Shown here one piece after another: positions 1 to 15,363 of a stretch of 64,000 nt of DNA. Position numbers and translations under genes: made by a program. Under the pieces are notes generated by a model, which did not search any database, was not told the DNA's origin, and saw nothing but the letters and a program-made list of their open reading frames with translations. Source of the stretch: Actinomyces sp. B33 (GTDB lineage Bacteria; Actinomycetota; Actinomycetes; Actinomycetales; Actinomycetaceae); NCBI RefSeq assembly GCF_028437565.1, contig NZ_JAMRYR010000001.1, forward strand, positions 62,001 through 126,000. Reading direction: 5' to 3'. How positions within the stretch are numbered: position 1 is the first letter of the stretch; every line of letters begins with the position of its first letter.

Positions 1-1631
1 CGCCTCTGACCCTCGACCTGCCCGAGGGCACCTCCACCCTGCTCATCGGCCCCTCCGGCTGCGGCAAATCCACCGTCTCCCTGACGATCGACGGCCTCAT
101 CCCCCATTCCGTGCCCTCCGACTACCGCGGCTCGATCCTCGTCGACGGCTCCGAGGTCGCCGACACCGACATCGCGCCCCTGGCGACCCGCGTCGGCATC
201 GTCATGCAGGACCCCGACGCCCAGATCGTCACCCGCACCGTGTGGGACGAGGTCTGCTACGCCCTGGAGAACCTCCTCCTGCCCGCCGACGAGATCATCG
301 AGCGCGCCGGCAGGGCCCTCGCCGACCTCGGCATCGCCGACCTCGCCGCCCGCGACCCCTGGACCCTGTCCGGGGGCCAGCGCCAACGGGTCGTCCTCGC
401 CGGGGCCCTCGCCCAACGGCCGAAGATTCTCGTCCTCGACGAGCCCACCGCCAACCTCGACCCCGCGGCCGCCCACGACCTGCACACCCGGATCGCCGGA
501 CTCACGACGACCGGAACCTCCCTGCTCATCATCGAGCACTCCCTCGACGACCTCGCCCACCGGGTCGACCGGGTCATCGCCCTCGACGAGGACGGGGGAC
601 TCATCGCCGAAGGAACCCCCCGCGACGTGTTCGTCGATGCCGCCGACTCCCTCGCCGCCGCCGGCATCCGCCTGCCCACCTCCATCGACCTCGGCAGGCG
701 CCTCTCCGTCAGCCCCCCGCCCCTGGGGCCCGAGGAGACCCTCGCCGCCCTCGCCACCAGCTTCTCCCCCCGCATCGACGGAGCCCCCGACGACGCCCCG
801 GCCCCCCTCCCGCCGCCGGAGCGCCCCGCCCCCGTCCTGCGCGCCCACCGGCTGTGCGTCCGACGGGGAGACGAGACGATCCTCTACGGCATCGACCTGG
901 AGATCGGGGGCGGCGAGATGATCGCCCTCCTGGGCGCCAACGGCTCCGGGAAGTCGACGCTCCTGCGCGCCCTCGTCGGGATCCAAAGGCTCTCCGACGG
1001 CTCCGTCCGCACCGCCGGCCCGACGCGCCGCCCGTCGAACCGCCCCGTCACCCTCGTCACCCAGAACCCCGAGCACCAGTTCGTCACCGGCACCGTCCGC
1101 GACGAGCTCGCCCATGCCATGCGCCTGGCGAAACTCCCCTCCGACGTCATCGACCGGACCGTCGCCCGCCTCCTCGACGACTACCGCCTCACAGGCCTCG
1201 CCGACCGCAACCCCTTCACCCTCTCCGGCGGCCAGAAGCGGCGCCTGAGCGTCGCCGCCGCCCTCACCATCCCCCGCGACCTCGTCCTCCTCGACGAACC
1301 CACCTTCGGCCAGGACGATCGGCACGTCCACGCCCTCATGGAGCACATGCGCGCCTTCGCCGAGGACTCCGGCGCCGTCCTCTTCGCCACCCACGACCTG
1401 TCCATCGCCTCCGCCTACGCCGACCGGGCCGTCGTCCTCGACCGCGGGCGCATCGTCGTCGACGGCCCCGCCCGGACCGTCCTCGCCGACCACCTCCTCC
1501 TGCGCTCCGCGGGGCTGCGCCCCACCCCCGTCGCCCTCATCGCCGAACGCGCCCGAGCCCGAGGCATCGACGTCCCGGCCTGGCTGTCCCTCGACGACCT
1601 CGCCCCGGCCGCAGAAGCGGGACTCCCATGA
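1..1631 (+). CDS. ECF transporter energizing ATPase, fused double ATP-binding protein (5' end outside window)
   Basis: The reading frame is open from the left edge, so the start lies upstream; 542 residues are visible. Two complete ABC ATPase units are fused. Unit one has a Walker A GPSGCGKST (nt 48-74), an LSGGQ signature (366-380) and an LDEPTANLD Walker B/D-loop. Unit two has GANGSGKST (933-959), LSGGQ (1221-1235) and LLDEPTFGQD. The Q-loop phrases MQDPDAQIV and TQNPEHQFV are typical of EcfA proteins of energy-coupling-factor importers. The fusion of two EcfA units is the YkoD-like arrangement common in actinobacteria. It would sit on the cytoplasmic face and power EcfT, which follows with a 4-base overlap. 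The substrate-binding S component is not in the window and may lie upstream. The substrate is not shown by the sequence; the downstream genes suggest a metal or metallophore. Confidence 0.9.
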   Translation, partial: PLTLDLPEGTSTLLIGPSGCGKSTVSLTIDGLIPHSVPSDYRGSILVDGSEVADTDIAPLATRVGIVMQDPDAQIVTRTVWDEVCYALENLLLPADEIIERAGRALADLGIADLAARDPWTLSGGQRQRVVLAGALAQRPKILVLDEPTANLDPAAAHDLHTRIAGLTTTGTSLLIIEHSLDDLAHRVDRVIALDEDGGLIAEGTPRDVFVDAADSLAAAGIRLPTSIDLGRRLSVSPPPLGPEETLAALATSFSPRIDGAPDDAPAPLPPPERPAPVLRAHRLCVRRGDETILYGIDLEIGGGEMIALLGANGSGKSTLLRALVGIQRLSDGSVRTAGPTRRPSNRPVTLVTQNPEHQFVTGTVRDELAHAMRLAKLPSDVIDRTVARLLDDYRLTGLADRNPFTLSGGQKRRLSVAAALTIPRDLVLLDEPTFGQDDRHVHALMEHMRAFAEDSGAVLFATHDLSIASAYADRAVVLDRGRIVVDGPARTVLADHLLLRSAGLRPTPVALIAERARARGIDVPAWLSLDDLAPAAEAGLP

Positions 1632-2443
1632 GCGCCCCCGTCCTGCCCCCGCCCCGCCCGGCTCCATCCGGGCTCGCCGGCGTGCTCCGCCTCGACCCCC
1701 TGGCCCCCTTCCTCGCGATCCTGCCCGTGATCGCCGTCATCGCCACCTCGTACTCCCCCGAGCCCGGCGCCCTCGCCCTGGCCGTCGCGGTCCCCCTGAT
1801 GGTCCTCGCCCAGCCCCGACGGGGCCTCCGGGCCGCCGCGCTGATCCTCGTCTTCGCCTCCCTGCTCACCCTCGGGGCCGGCTGGTCCGCCGACCCCGCG
1901 GCCGCCCCCTCCCCCGACGCCCCCACCGGCCTGCCCCTGCTCTCCCCCGGCCAATGGGCGTCCGGGATCAACCTCAGCAGCCGCATCGCCTCGATCGTCT
2001 CCCTCATCGTCACCGCGGGACTGCTCAGCAGCCCCGAGGACACCATCCGCGCCTTCGTCGTCCACCTGAGGATGCCCAGCAGGATCGGGCAGGCCGGCAC
2101 CGCCGCCCTCGGCTTCATCGGCGTCCTGCGGCGCGAGCAGCAGTCGATCCTCGAGGCCCAGATGCTGCGCGGATCCAGCCTCGACCTGCCCCTCATCGGC
2201 ACCGCCGCCCGCTGGCTGCGCTCCGTCCCCGCCCTCGTCGCCGCCGCCGTGCGCCACGCCGAGCGCGTCTCCATGTCGATGGACGCCCGGGCCTTCGGCG
2301 CCCACCCGACGCGCACCGAGAGGACGGACTTCGTGTGGCGCGCCCGAGACACCCTCGTCCTCCTCCTCGCCCTCGCCGCCACCGCCGCCCTCGTCGCCGC
2401 CTTCTGGGACGACGGATTCGGCCTCCAACGCAGATTCGCCTAG
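1628..2443 (+). CDS. ECF transporter transmembrane protein EcfT
   Basis: Integral membrane scaffold of an ECF importer, 271 residues. The ATG at 1628 overlaps the stop of the ATPase gene (ATGA), so translation is probably coupled. Several hydrophobic segments are visible near residues 25-60, 65-80 and 110-130, and a final one near 245-262. Two arginine-bearing coupling motifs of EcfT are recognisable in the cytoplasmic part: AQMLRGSS and, further on, SMDARAFG; these contact the two ATPase units. Length and domain order fit the CbiQ/EcfT family. A 16-base gap separates it from the next gene, so all five genes are likely one transcript. The substrate cannot be read from EcfT itself. Confidence 0.88.
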   Translation: MSAPVLPPPRPAPSGLAGVLRLDPLAPFLAILPVIAVIATSYSPEPGALALAVAVPLMVLAQPRRGLRAAALILVFASLLTLGAGWSADPAAAPSPDAPTGLPLLSPGQWASGINLSSRIASIVSLIVTAGLLSSPEDTIRAFVVHLRMPSRIGQAGTAALGFIGVLRREQQSILEAQMLRGSSLDLPLIGTAARWLRSVPALVAAAVRHAERVSMSMDARAFGAHPTRTERTDFVWRARDTLVLLLALAATAALVAAFWDDGFGLQRRFA

Positions 2444-2459
2444 AACCGATGGACCCCCT

Positions 2460-4178
2460 ATGGAACTCTCCCGACTCCTGCGCCCCGTGAGGACGATGAT
2501 GATCGCGGTCTTCGCCGCCGGTTTCCTCGCCTCCGCCTTCACGCTCATGGCGCCGATCGCCGTCACCGCCCTCGCCTCCCGCGCCCTCGACGCCACCCTG
2601 GACGCGCCGACCGCCTGGCTGTGCCTGGCCGCCATCGCCGTCGGATTCGCCGCCTCCCACCTCATCGTCCTGGCCGCCACCGGTCGCGCCCACATCGTCG
2701 AGTCCGCGTTCCGGCACGACCTGCGCTCGCGCATCGCCCACCACCTCGCGCGACTGCCCCTCGGCTGGCACACCGCCGAGTCCTCCGGCCGGGTCCGCAC
2801 CATCGTCTCCGAGGACGTGACGAAGATCCACACGATCATCGCCCACTCCGGCACCGACCTCGGGCACGCCCTGGGAACCCTCCTCCTCGGCTCCGCCTAC
2901 CTCTTCTCCCTGTCGTGGCAGTACGCCCTCCTCCTCGTCGGCTGGCTCGTCGCCTGCCTCCTCGTCTTCTTCCTCGGGATGCTCGCCACCCCGTCGGGCT
3001 CCATCGAGGTCTTCACCGAGGCCGAGAAGGACCTCACCTCATCGACCATCGAACTGGCCGACGGGATCGCCACCGTCAAGGCCTTCGGCATGTCCACGAG
3101 CCTGTTCCAGCGCTTCTCCGACGCCCTCGACCGCTACACCACCGCCTCCTACGAGTGGATGAAGGGGCCGGGCACGCCCATGGCGGTGACGATGGCGCTC
3201 TTCTCCCCCGCCGGGCTGCTCATCCCGATCCTCCTGGGCGCCTGGGGGCTCGACCGGCTCGGCCTCATCGACCCGGTCCTCATCGTCCCCTTCCTCCTCG
3301 TCGGCGTCACCCTCCCCTCCGGGCTCTCCAGGGTCATCCCCCTCGCCCACCTCCTCGCCCAGGGCAAGGACGCCGCCGAGCGGATCAGCGCCCTCCTCGA
3401 CGAGGAGCCCCTCGCCGAGCCGGCCAGTCCCGCGACCATCCCCGACGGGGCCGCCGCCGACATCGTCTTCGACGACGTGTCCTTCCGCTATTCCGACACC
3501 GCCCCCGACGCCCTCCACTCCATCAGCGCCCGATTCCCCGCCGATTCCGTCACCGCCGTCGTCGGCCCCTCCGGCTCGGGCAAATCGACCCTCGTCACGC
3601 TCATCGCCCGCTTCTGGGACGTCTCCTCCGGACGCATCCTCCTGGCCGGTACTCCCATCACCGAGCTCGCCTCCTCCGACCTCCTCTCGCGGATGGCCAT
3701 CGTCCTCCAGGACGGCGGGCTCATCGCCGACACCGTCGAGGAGAACATCCGCCTCGGGCACCCCGGCGCCTCGCGCGCCCAGGTCGAAGAGGCCGCTCGG
3801 GCCGCCCGGATCCACGACCGGATCCTCGAACTGCCCGACGGCTACGACTCCGTCGTCGGCTCCCCCGGCGTCCACTTCTCCGGCGGCGAGGCCCAGCGCA
3901 TCGCCCTGGCCCGCGCCTTCATCGGCGACCCCGACGTCCTCCTCCTCGACGAGGCCACCGCCCAGGCCGACCCCCATTCGGAGCGCCGCATCCAGGAGGC
4001 CCTCGGCGCCCTCGCCCGCGGCCGCACGACGATCGTCATCGCCCACCGGCTCTCGACCATCGTCGACGCCGACCAGATCCTCGTCCTCGACGAGGGGCGC
4101 CTCGTCGAATCCGGGACTCACCGCGAGCTCGTCGAACTCGGCGGTACCTACGCCGCGATGTGGGAGGCCCAGCAATGA
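2460..4178 (+). CDS. ABC half-transporter, YbtP/IrtA-like exporter-fold (first of pair)
   Basis: A 572-residue type IV ABC half-transporter. An N-terminal transmembrane domain of about six helices (residues about 15-310) is followed by an ATPase domain with Walker A GPSGSGKST near residue 369, the phrase LIARFWDV, a slightly unusual signature FSGGE near 473, and Walker B VLLLDEAT. Exporter-fold half-transporters with an ARFWD phrase, encoded in tandem pairs, resemble YbtP/YbtQ and IrtA/IrtB, which import ferric siderophores. The next gene starts inside this stop codon, so the two products probably form a heterodimer. Import of a metal-chelate is an inference from family and context (ECF genes upstream, DUF364 downstream); drug or peptide export cannot be excluded. 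Confidence 0.85.
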   Translation: MELSRLLRPVRTMMIAVFAAGFLASAFTLMAPIAVTALASRALDATLDAPTAWLCLAAIAVGFAASHLIVLAATGRAHIVESAFRHDLRSRIAHHLARLPLGWHTAESSGRVRTIVSEDVTKIHTIIAHSGTDLGHALGTLLLGSAYLFSLSWQYALLLVGWLVACLLVFFLGMLATPSGSIEVFTEAEKDLTSSTIELADGIATVKAFGMSTSLFQRFSDALDRYTTASYEWMKGPGTPMAVTMALFSPAGLLIPILLGAWGLDRLGLIDPVLIVPFLLVGVTLPSGLSRVIPLAHLLAQGKDAAERISALLDEEPLAEPASPATIPDGAAADIVFDDVSFRYSDTAPDALHSISARFPADSVTAVVGPSGSGKSTLVTLIARFWDVSSGRILLAGTPITELASSDLLSRMAIVLQDGGLIADTVEENIRLGHPGASRAQVEEAARAARIHDRILELPDGYDSVVGSPGVHFSGGEAQRIALARAFIGDPDVLLLDEATAQADPHSERRIQEALGALARGRTTIVIAHRLSTIVDADQILVLDEGRLVESGTHRELVELGGTYAAMWEAQQ

Positions 4179-5914
4179 TCCGCCAACTCCTCAACCTCAT
4201 CGAGTCGCGCCGAGCGACCCTCTTCTGCCTGACCGCCCACGCCGTCGGCGGCGTCTTCCAGGGCATCGCCCTGGCCCTCCTCGTGCCCCTCCTGTCCGGG
4301 TTCCTCACCGGAGCAGGCGCCGACCCCCGCTGGTTCGCCGGCATCGTCGCCTCCGTCCTCATCGCCGTGACCGCGAGCATCACCGGGTCGATCGTCGCCT
4401 TCAGGGTGGCCTCCTTCGACCTGTGCGGGACCCTGATCCGCCGAGTCGGGGCCCGAGTCCAGCAGCTCCCCCTCGGATGGTTCGACGAGGGCGCCACCGG
4501 GCGGATCACGACGGCCACCTCGACGAGCATCAACACGCTGTCGCACCTGCCGTCCATCGTCCTGCCCGAGCTGATGTCCATGGGCGGGGCGGCCGCCGCG
4601 GTCCTCGTCGCCTCCTTCCTCCACGACTGGCGCATGGGCCTGGCGCTCCTCCTCGCCGTGCCCGTCGCCCTCATCGCCCTGCGCTCCCTGAAGAAGGCCG
4701 TCGTCGTCGAGCACCGGGCCGAGGAGAAGGCGATGGAGGCCCTGTCCTCCCGGATCATCGAATTCGCTCAGCTCCAGCCCGTCCTGCGCGCCACCGACTC
4801 CCTCGCCGACGGATGGGAGCCCCTCGAGAGGGCCCTCGCCGACGAGCACGAGACGACGGATCGCGCCGGCCTGTCGAAGGGACCGGCCGGCTCGCTCTTC
4901 CACGCCGGCGTCGAAGGATCTCTCCTCCTGGCCCTCGGCATCGGCGCATTCGGCCTCCTGGGCGGTCACTCGTCACCGACGACGTTCATCGCCCTGGCCC
5001 TCATGGCGGTGCGCTTCGCCGAGCCCATCGGGATGCTCGCGTTCTACGTCGACCCCCTCCATCAGGCGCGCGTCGCCCTCGACCTCATCTCCTCCATCCT
5101 CTTCTCCCCCACCCTGCCCGAGCCCGGACCCGATCGCGCCCGCTCCCCCCGTCCCCCGGTGTCCATCGCCCTCACGGGCGTGGACTTCTCCTACGGGGCC
5201 GGCCGCCCGGTCCTCAGCGGCGTCGATCTCGACGTGCCCGCGGGCTCCGTCACCGCCCTCGTCGGGCCCTCCGGCTCCGGGAAGTCGACCCTCCTGCGGC
5301 TCGTCGCCCGCTTCTGGGACGTCGACGCCGGCTCGATCCGCGTCGGCGGGGCCGATGTGCGCGACATCCCCGAGGAACGGCTGATGGGCGCCATGTCGAT
5401 GGTGTTCCAGGACGTGTACCTCTTCGACACGACGATCATCGAGAACGTCAGGGTCGGGCGCCCCGGGGCGCCCGACGACGACGTGGCCCTGGCCGCCCGG
5501 CGGGCGGGCCTCACCGACGTCGTCGAGCGAATGCCCGACGGGTGGGCGACGCGCGTCGGCGAGGGCGGCTCGGCCCTGTCGGGCGGCGAGCGCCAGAGGG
5601 TCGCCCTGGCCCGCGCCTTCCTCAAGGACGCGCCGATCCTCCTCCTCGACGAGGTGACGAGCGCCCTCGACGGCATCAACGAGGCGTCGGTGACACGGGC
5701 GCTGGCCGAGCTGTCCGAGGGCAGGACCGTTCTCGTCATCGCCCACCGGCTCTCGACGATCCGGCGCGCCGACCGCATCGCGGTGCTCAACGGCGGGAGA
5801 ATCGAGGCCGTCGGCACCCACGAGGCCCTGTACGCCGCCGGCGGCACCTACCGGGAGTTCTGGGACGATCAGTCCAGCGTCGAACGGTGGAGGATCAGGA
5901 GGTCGGGATCATGA
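4175..5914 (+). CDS. ABC half-transporter, YbtQ/IrtB-like exporter-fold (second of pair)
   Basis: Partner half-transporter of 579 residues. Its ATG at 4175 overlaps the previous stop (ATGA). The transmembrane domain covers roughly residues 10-310. The ATPase has Walker A GPSGSGKST near residue 364, LVARFWDV, a canonical LSGGE signature near 468, Walker B ILLLDEVTSALD and the switch histidine in IAHRLST. DEVTSALD and ARFWD occur in YbtQ/IrtB-type siderophore importers. In the first half-transporter the signature is FSGGE and the D-loop reads DEATAQAD, so the two nucleotide sites may be unequal, as in many heterodimers. Like its partner it should act in the cytoplasmic membrane. The substrate is not proven. 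Confidence 0.85.
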   Translation: MIRQLLNLIESRRATLFCLTAHAVGGVFQGIALALLVPLLSGFLTGAGADPRWFAGIVASVLIAVTASITGSIVAFRVASFDLCGTLIRRVGARVQQLPLGWFDEGATGRITTATSTSINTLSHLPSIVLPELMSMGGAAAAVLVASFLHDWRMGLALLLAVPVALIALRSLKKAVVVEHRAEEKAMEALSSRIIEFAQLQPVLRATDSLADGWEPLERALADEHETTDRAGLSKGPAGSLFHAGVEGSLLLALGIGAFGLLGGHSSPTTFIALALMAVRFAEPIGMLAFYVDPLHQARVALDLISSILFSPTLPEPGPDRARSPRPPVSIALTGVDFSYGAGRPVLSGVDLDVPAGSVTALVGPSGSGKSTLLRLVARFWDVDAGSIRVGGADVRDIPEERLMGAMSMVFQDVYLFDTTIIENVRVGRPGAPDDDVALAARRAGLTDVVERMPDGWATRVGEGGSALSGGERQRVALARAFLKDAPILLLDEVTSALDGINEASVTRALAELSEGRTVLVIAHRLSTIRRADRIAVLNGGRIEAVGTHEALYAAGGTYREFWDDQSSVERWRIRRSGS

Positions 5915-6741
5915 CGAATCCGTGGGAGCTCTACGAGCGCCTCATCGACGAGATCCCGCCCGAGCCGCGCGTGACCAGCGCCGTGCGCTCCGGCCAGTGG
6001 TGCCGTGTCGGATCCGACTGCGGCGGGGTCGGCATGGCCTTCAACCTGCCCGAGCAGTCGCGGCCGCGCAGTCGCCAGGACGACGAGGTCGTCGGGATGG
6101 GGCTGCGCGACGCGGCCGCCCTGGCCCGCAGCTGGAACCTCGCCGAGGCCGGCATGGGCGCGGCGGCCCTCAACGCGTGGTACGCCGCCCCCGAAGTCGC
6201 CTCCGCTCACGGGTTCGCCCCCTGCCTGATGAACAACTTCGCGCACCTCTTCGACCCGTGGATCGACGAGGCCCGGGGTAGGCGCGTCGGCGTCATCGGG
6301 CACTTCCCCTTCGCTCGCCGCGCCCTGGCGGAGGCCGGCGAGGTCGTCATCCTCGAACGGAGCACTCGCGACGGCGACTATCCGGACAGCGCCTGCGAGT
6401 ACGAGCTGGCCTCCTGCGACCTCGTGTTCATCACCGGCTCGTCGTTCGTCAACAAGACCGCGCCGCGACTGCTCGCCCTGACCGCCGACTGCCCGCGGAC
6501 GATCGTCGTCGGCCCGTCGACGCCGGCCTCGCCGGCCCTCCTGGACTACGGGGCGGACACGGTCCTCGCGTTCTCCTGCGCCGACGCGGCGCGCCTGGAG
6601 GACGGCCTGGCCGGGCGGCTCCTCGCCGGCATGTACGACGCGGGCGAGCGCATCGAACTGCACCGCGAGGGCGCCGAGCCGTCGGGGCCCGTCGTCGCCG
6701 CAGCCCTCCCGACGAGAGTGCTTCCCCTGGCTCCCGCCTGA
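5911..6741 (+). CDS. DUF364 / DUF4213 protein, putative heavy-metal chelation family
   Basis: A 276-residue soluble protein starting at the ATG that overlaps the transporter stop (ATGA). The N-terminal part (about 1-95), with its CRVGSDCGGVGMAF phrase, fits the DUF4213 enolase-N-like region. The C-terminal part (about 110-250) is Rossmann-like, with VGVIGHFPF, VVILERS, SCDLVFITGSSFVNKT and IVVGPSTPASP, typical of DUF364 (putative heavy-metal chelation). Family members usually sit beside metal or siderophore ABC transporters, which matches this operon. The biochemical activity of the family is not firmly established; handling or release of an imported metal chelate is an inference. Last gene of the operon. 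Confidence 0.8.
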   Translation: MTNPWELYERLIDEIPPEPRVTSAVRSGQWCRVGSDCGGVGMAFNLPEQSRPRSRQDDEVVGMGLRDAAALARSWNLAEAGMGAAALNAWYAAPEVASAHGFAPCLMNNFAHLFDPWIDEARGRRVGVIGHFPFARRALAEAGEVVILERSTRDGDYPDSACEYELASCDLVFITGSSFVNKTAPRLLALTADCPRTIVVGPSTPASPALLDYGADTVLAFSCADAARLEDGLAGRLLAGMYDAGERIELHREGAEPSGPVVAAALPTRVLPLAPA

Positions 6742-6787
6742 GCCGGCCCCGGTACGGGACTGCGCATGATGCGCCGGGCTGAGGGCT

Positions 6788-6815
6788 GGTGGGCCCCTGA
6801 GGGCTGAGGCCCACC
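6788..6815 (+). terminator. weak hairpin after the transporter operon
   Basis: An 8-bp stem (GGTGGGCC / GGCCCACC) with a 12-base loop begins 46 bases after the DUF364 stop. No T-run follows, so termination here is only possible, not convincing. Confidence 0.3.
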
Positions 6816-6841
6816 GTGATCCTCGCGGTCGTCGGCGCCAT

Positions 6842-7055
6842 GCCCTCCCCGCTCAGGCGTCTGGACGAGTGGGAGGTCGACCTCCTGGGCGAGCTCCACG
6901 TGATGCCGTCCCCGCTCAGGCGTCGGACGAATCCTGTCGACACGGGAAAGCTGCCCCGGTATCGCGCGCTCCCCGCTCGCCCAGGAACGAGCCCGAGCGG
7001 GGCAGCGATCGCATGCCGTCGATCAGGCGCTCCCCGTTCGCGCGGGGACGAGCCG
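6842..7055 (+). CRISPR. decayed type I-E-like CRISPR array (four degenerate repeats, no cas genes)
   Basis: Four related 29-base units start at about 6842, 6905, 6966 and 7027. The last three start exactly 61 bases apart, which is 29-base repeats with 32-base spacers, the type I-E period. The best copy (7027-7055) has GCGCTCCCCG, then TTCG, then CGCGGGGACGAGCCG: the CCCCG/CGGGG hairpin arms and a GAGCCG end resemble actinobacterial I-E repeats. The other copies keep CCCCGCTC and GGACGA or GAACGAGCC but have lost the hairpin pairing. No leader and no cas genes are visible, so this looks like a relic. The intervening 32-base stretches would be fossil spacers. Confidence 0.6.
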
Positions 7056-7120
7056 GTCACGCCTACAGGAGCCCCGGCGATCATCTGCGGCCCGCTGAGG
7101 AGGACGCCCGGGCATGCGCG

Positions 7121-7160
7121 GAGCCCCGGCGGGCCCGCTCGCGCGGGCCCGCCGGGGCTC
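7121..7160 (-). terminator. rpoBC terminator hairpin
   Basis: A perfect 17-bp inverted repeat (7121-7137 with 7144-7160, loop CTCGCG) lies just past the rpoC stop. It is almost pure G+C. No long T-run follows, as is common for terminators in high-GC actinobacteria. It could also stop transcripts arriving from the left. Confidence 0.75.
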
Positions 7161-7175
7161 CCCTGACTGCTCAGC

Positions 7176-11075
<3,900 letters not shown>

Positions 11076-11090
11076 AGTCTTCTCTTCCTA

Positions 11091-14567
<3,477 letters not shown>

Positions 14568-14700
14568 AGGGGATCCTTCCCTGCAAATCCGTTGCGCAAC
14601 GCGCCTGCGGCCCATTATCTGAAACCGTCCGCTCCCCGCTCAGCGCCTGTAACAGCGGGTGGGTACGGCTCACCTCGGGCACAATAAGACGCAAATACTC

Positions 14701-14729
14701 ATCGTAGGCACACGAGGGCGCCCTCTCAA
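14701..14729 (-). promoter_or_regulatory. probable sigma-70-type promoter of rpoBC
   Basis: On the minus strand TTGAGA (-35, 14724-14729) and TACGAT (-10, 14701-14706) are separated by exactly 17 bases. This lies about 135 bases before the rpoB TTG start, leaving a leader of about 125 bases. Both boxes are close to the actinobacterial housekeeping consensus. Confidence 0.65.
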
Positions 14730-14883
14730 CACGATCTCGCCTTTGTGCTGCGATTCACGGGCCCGTGGCATCGGTGGTCGCGGGCGCCTGTGCACCGGCG
14801 TGCGTCTCGGCGAGGTTTTCGCCCGTGGAGACGCAGAATCGTCGTCGAGACGCATCCTCGTGCACATCTCGCCGCACGAACAG

Positions 14884-14957
14884 TGCCCCAAGTCGGGCTT
14901 GAACCGACGACCGACGGATTATGAGTCCGCTGCTCTGACCGACTGAGCTATTGGGGC
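14884..14957 (-). tRNA. tRNA with CAU anticodon (probably elongator Met)
   Basis: A 74-base cloverleaf on the minus strand. Acceptor arms are GCCCCAA and TTGGGGC with discriminator A, the D-arm begins TAGCTCAG, the anticodon loop is CTCATAA (anticodon CAU), and the T-arm contains GGTTCAAGCC. CCA is not encoded. CAU is shared by elongator Met, initiator Met and the Ile2 tRNA whose C34 becomes lysidine; the paired first acceptor base pair argues against initiator. Elongator Met is the likeliest, but Ile2 cannot be excluded by eye. Confidence 0.9.
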
Positions 14958-15220
14958 TCCCCCAGGGTATCGGCTGATCCGGACCGGGACCAAGACGATC
15001 CGTCGAACGGAAAGCCCCTATCGCCGCGGCGATCCGGGCTTCCTCGCGAACGGCGCCGCGCCGGCGGCTGCGGGGCACCCCCGCCGCCCGTTGGGGTGTA
15101 CGCACAGGCCGGGCCCGCCGTTGCGAACGGGCGCCTCCTCGCGCCCTGCGCAAGCACGACCGGACTGGAAACGGAAAACCCCGCGCCGGATGACCGGACG
15201 CGGGGATGAGCCTTTTGCGG

Positions 15221-15293
15221 TGGAGCTAGGGGGATTCGAACCCCCGACCTTCTCATTGCGAACGAGACGCGCTACCAACTGCGCCATAGCCCC
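15221..15293 (-). tRNA. tRNA-Ala (anticodon CGC)
   Basis: A 73-base cloverleaf on the minus strand. Acceptor GGGGCTA pairs with TAGCTCC, allowing one G-T pair; discriminator A. The D-arm is GCGC-AGTTGGTA-GCGC, the anticodon loop TTCGCAA gives anticodon CGC (Ala, codon GCG), and the T-loop contains GGTTCGAATCC. CCA is not encoded. Confidence 0.93.
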
Positions 15294-15363
15294 AAGGACG
15301 CGACCATTCTAATCCAGACGCCCCTGCTTGTGAAATCGACGAGCATGCAGAGCGCCGCCGCGC

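Noticed and set aside
1415-2854. Long minus-strand frames opposite ecfT and the transporter genes
   Set aside because: Antisense shadows with skewed Gly/Asp/Glu or Arg composition and no start signals.
2621-4174. Long Arg/Pro-rich open frame upstream of the second half-transporter
   Set aside because: It overlaps the first half-transporter in another frame; only the part from the ATG at 4175 encodes transporter sequence.
7083-7107. Possible fifth CRISPR repeat
   Set aside because: CCCGCTGAGGAGGACG is only loosely similar and off the 61-base register by 3-5 bases.
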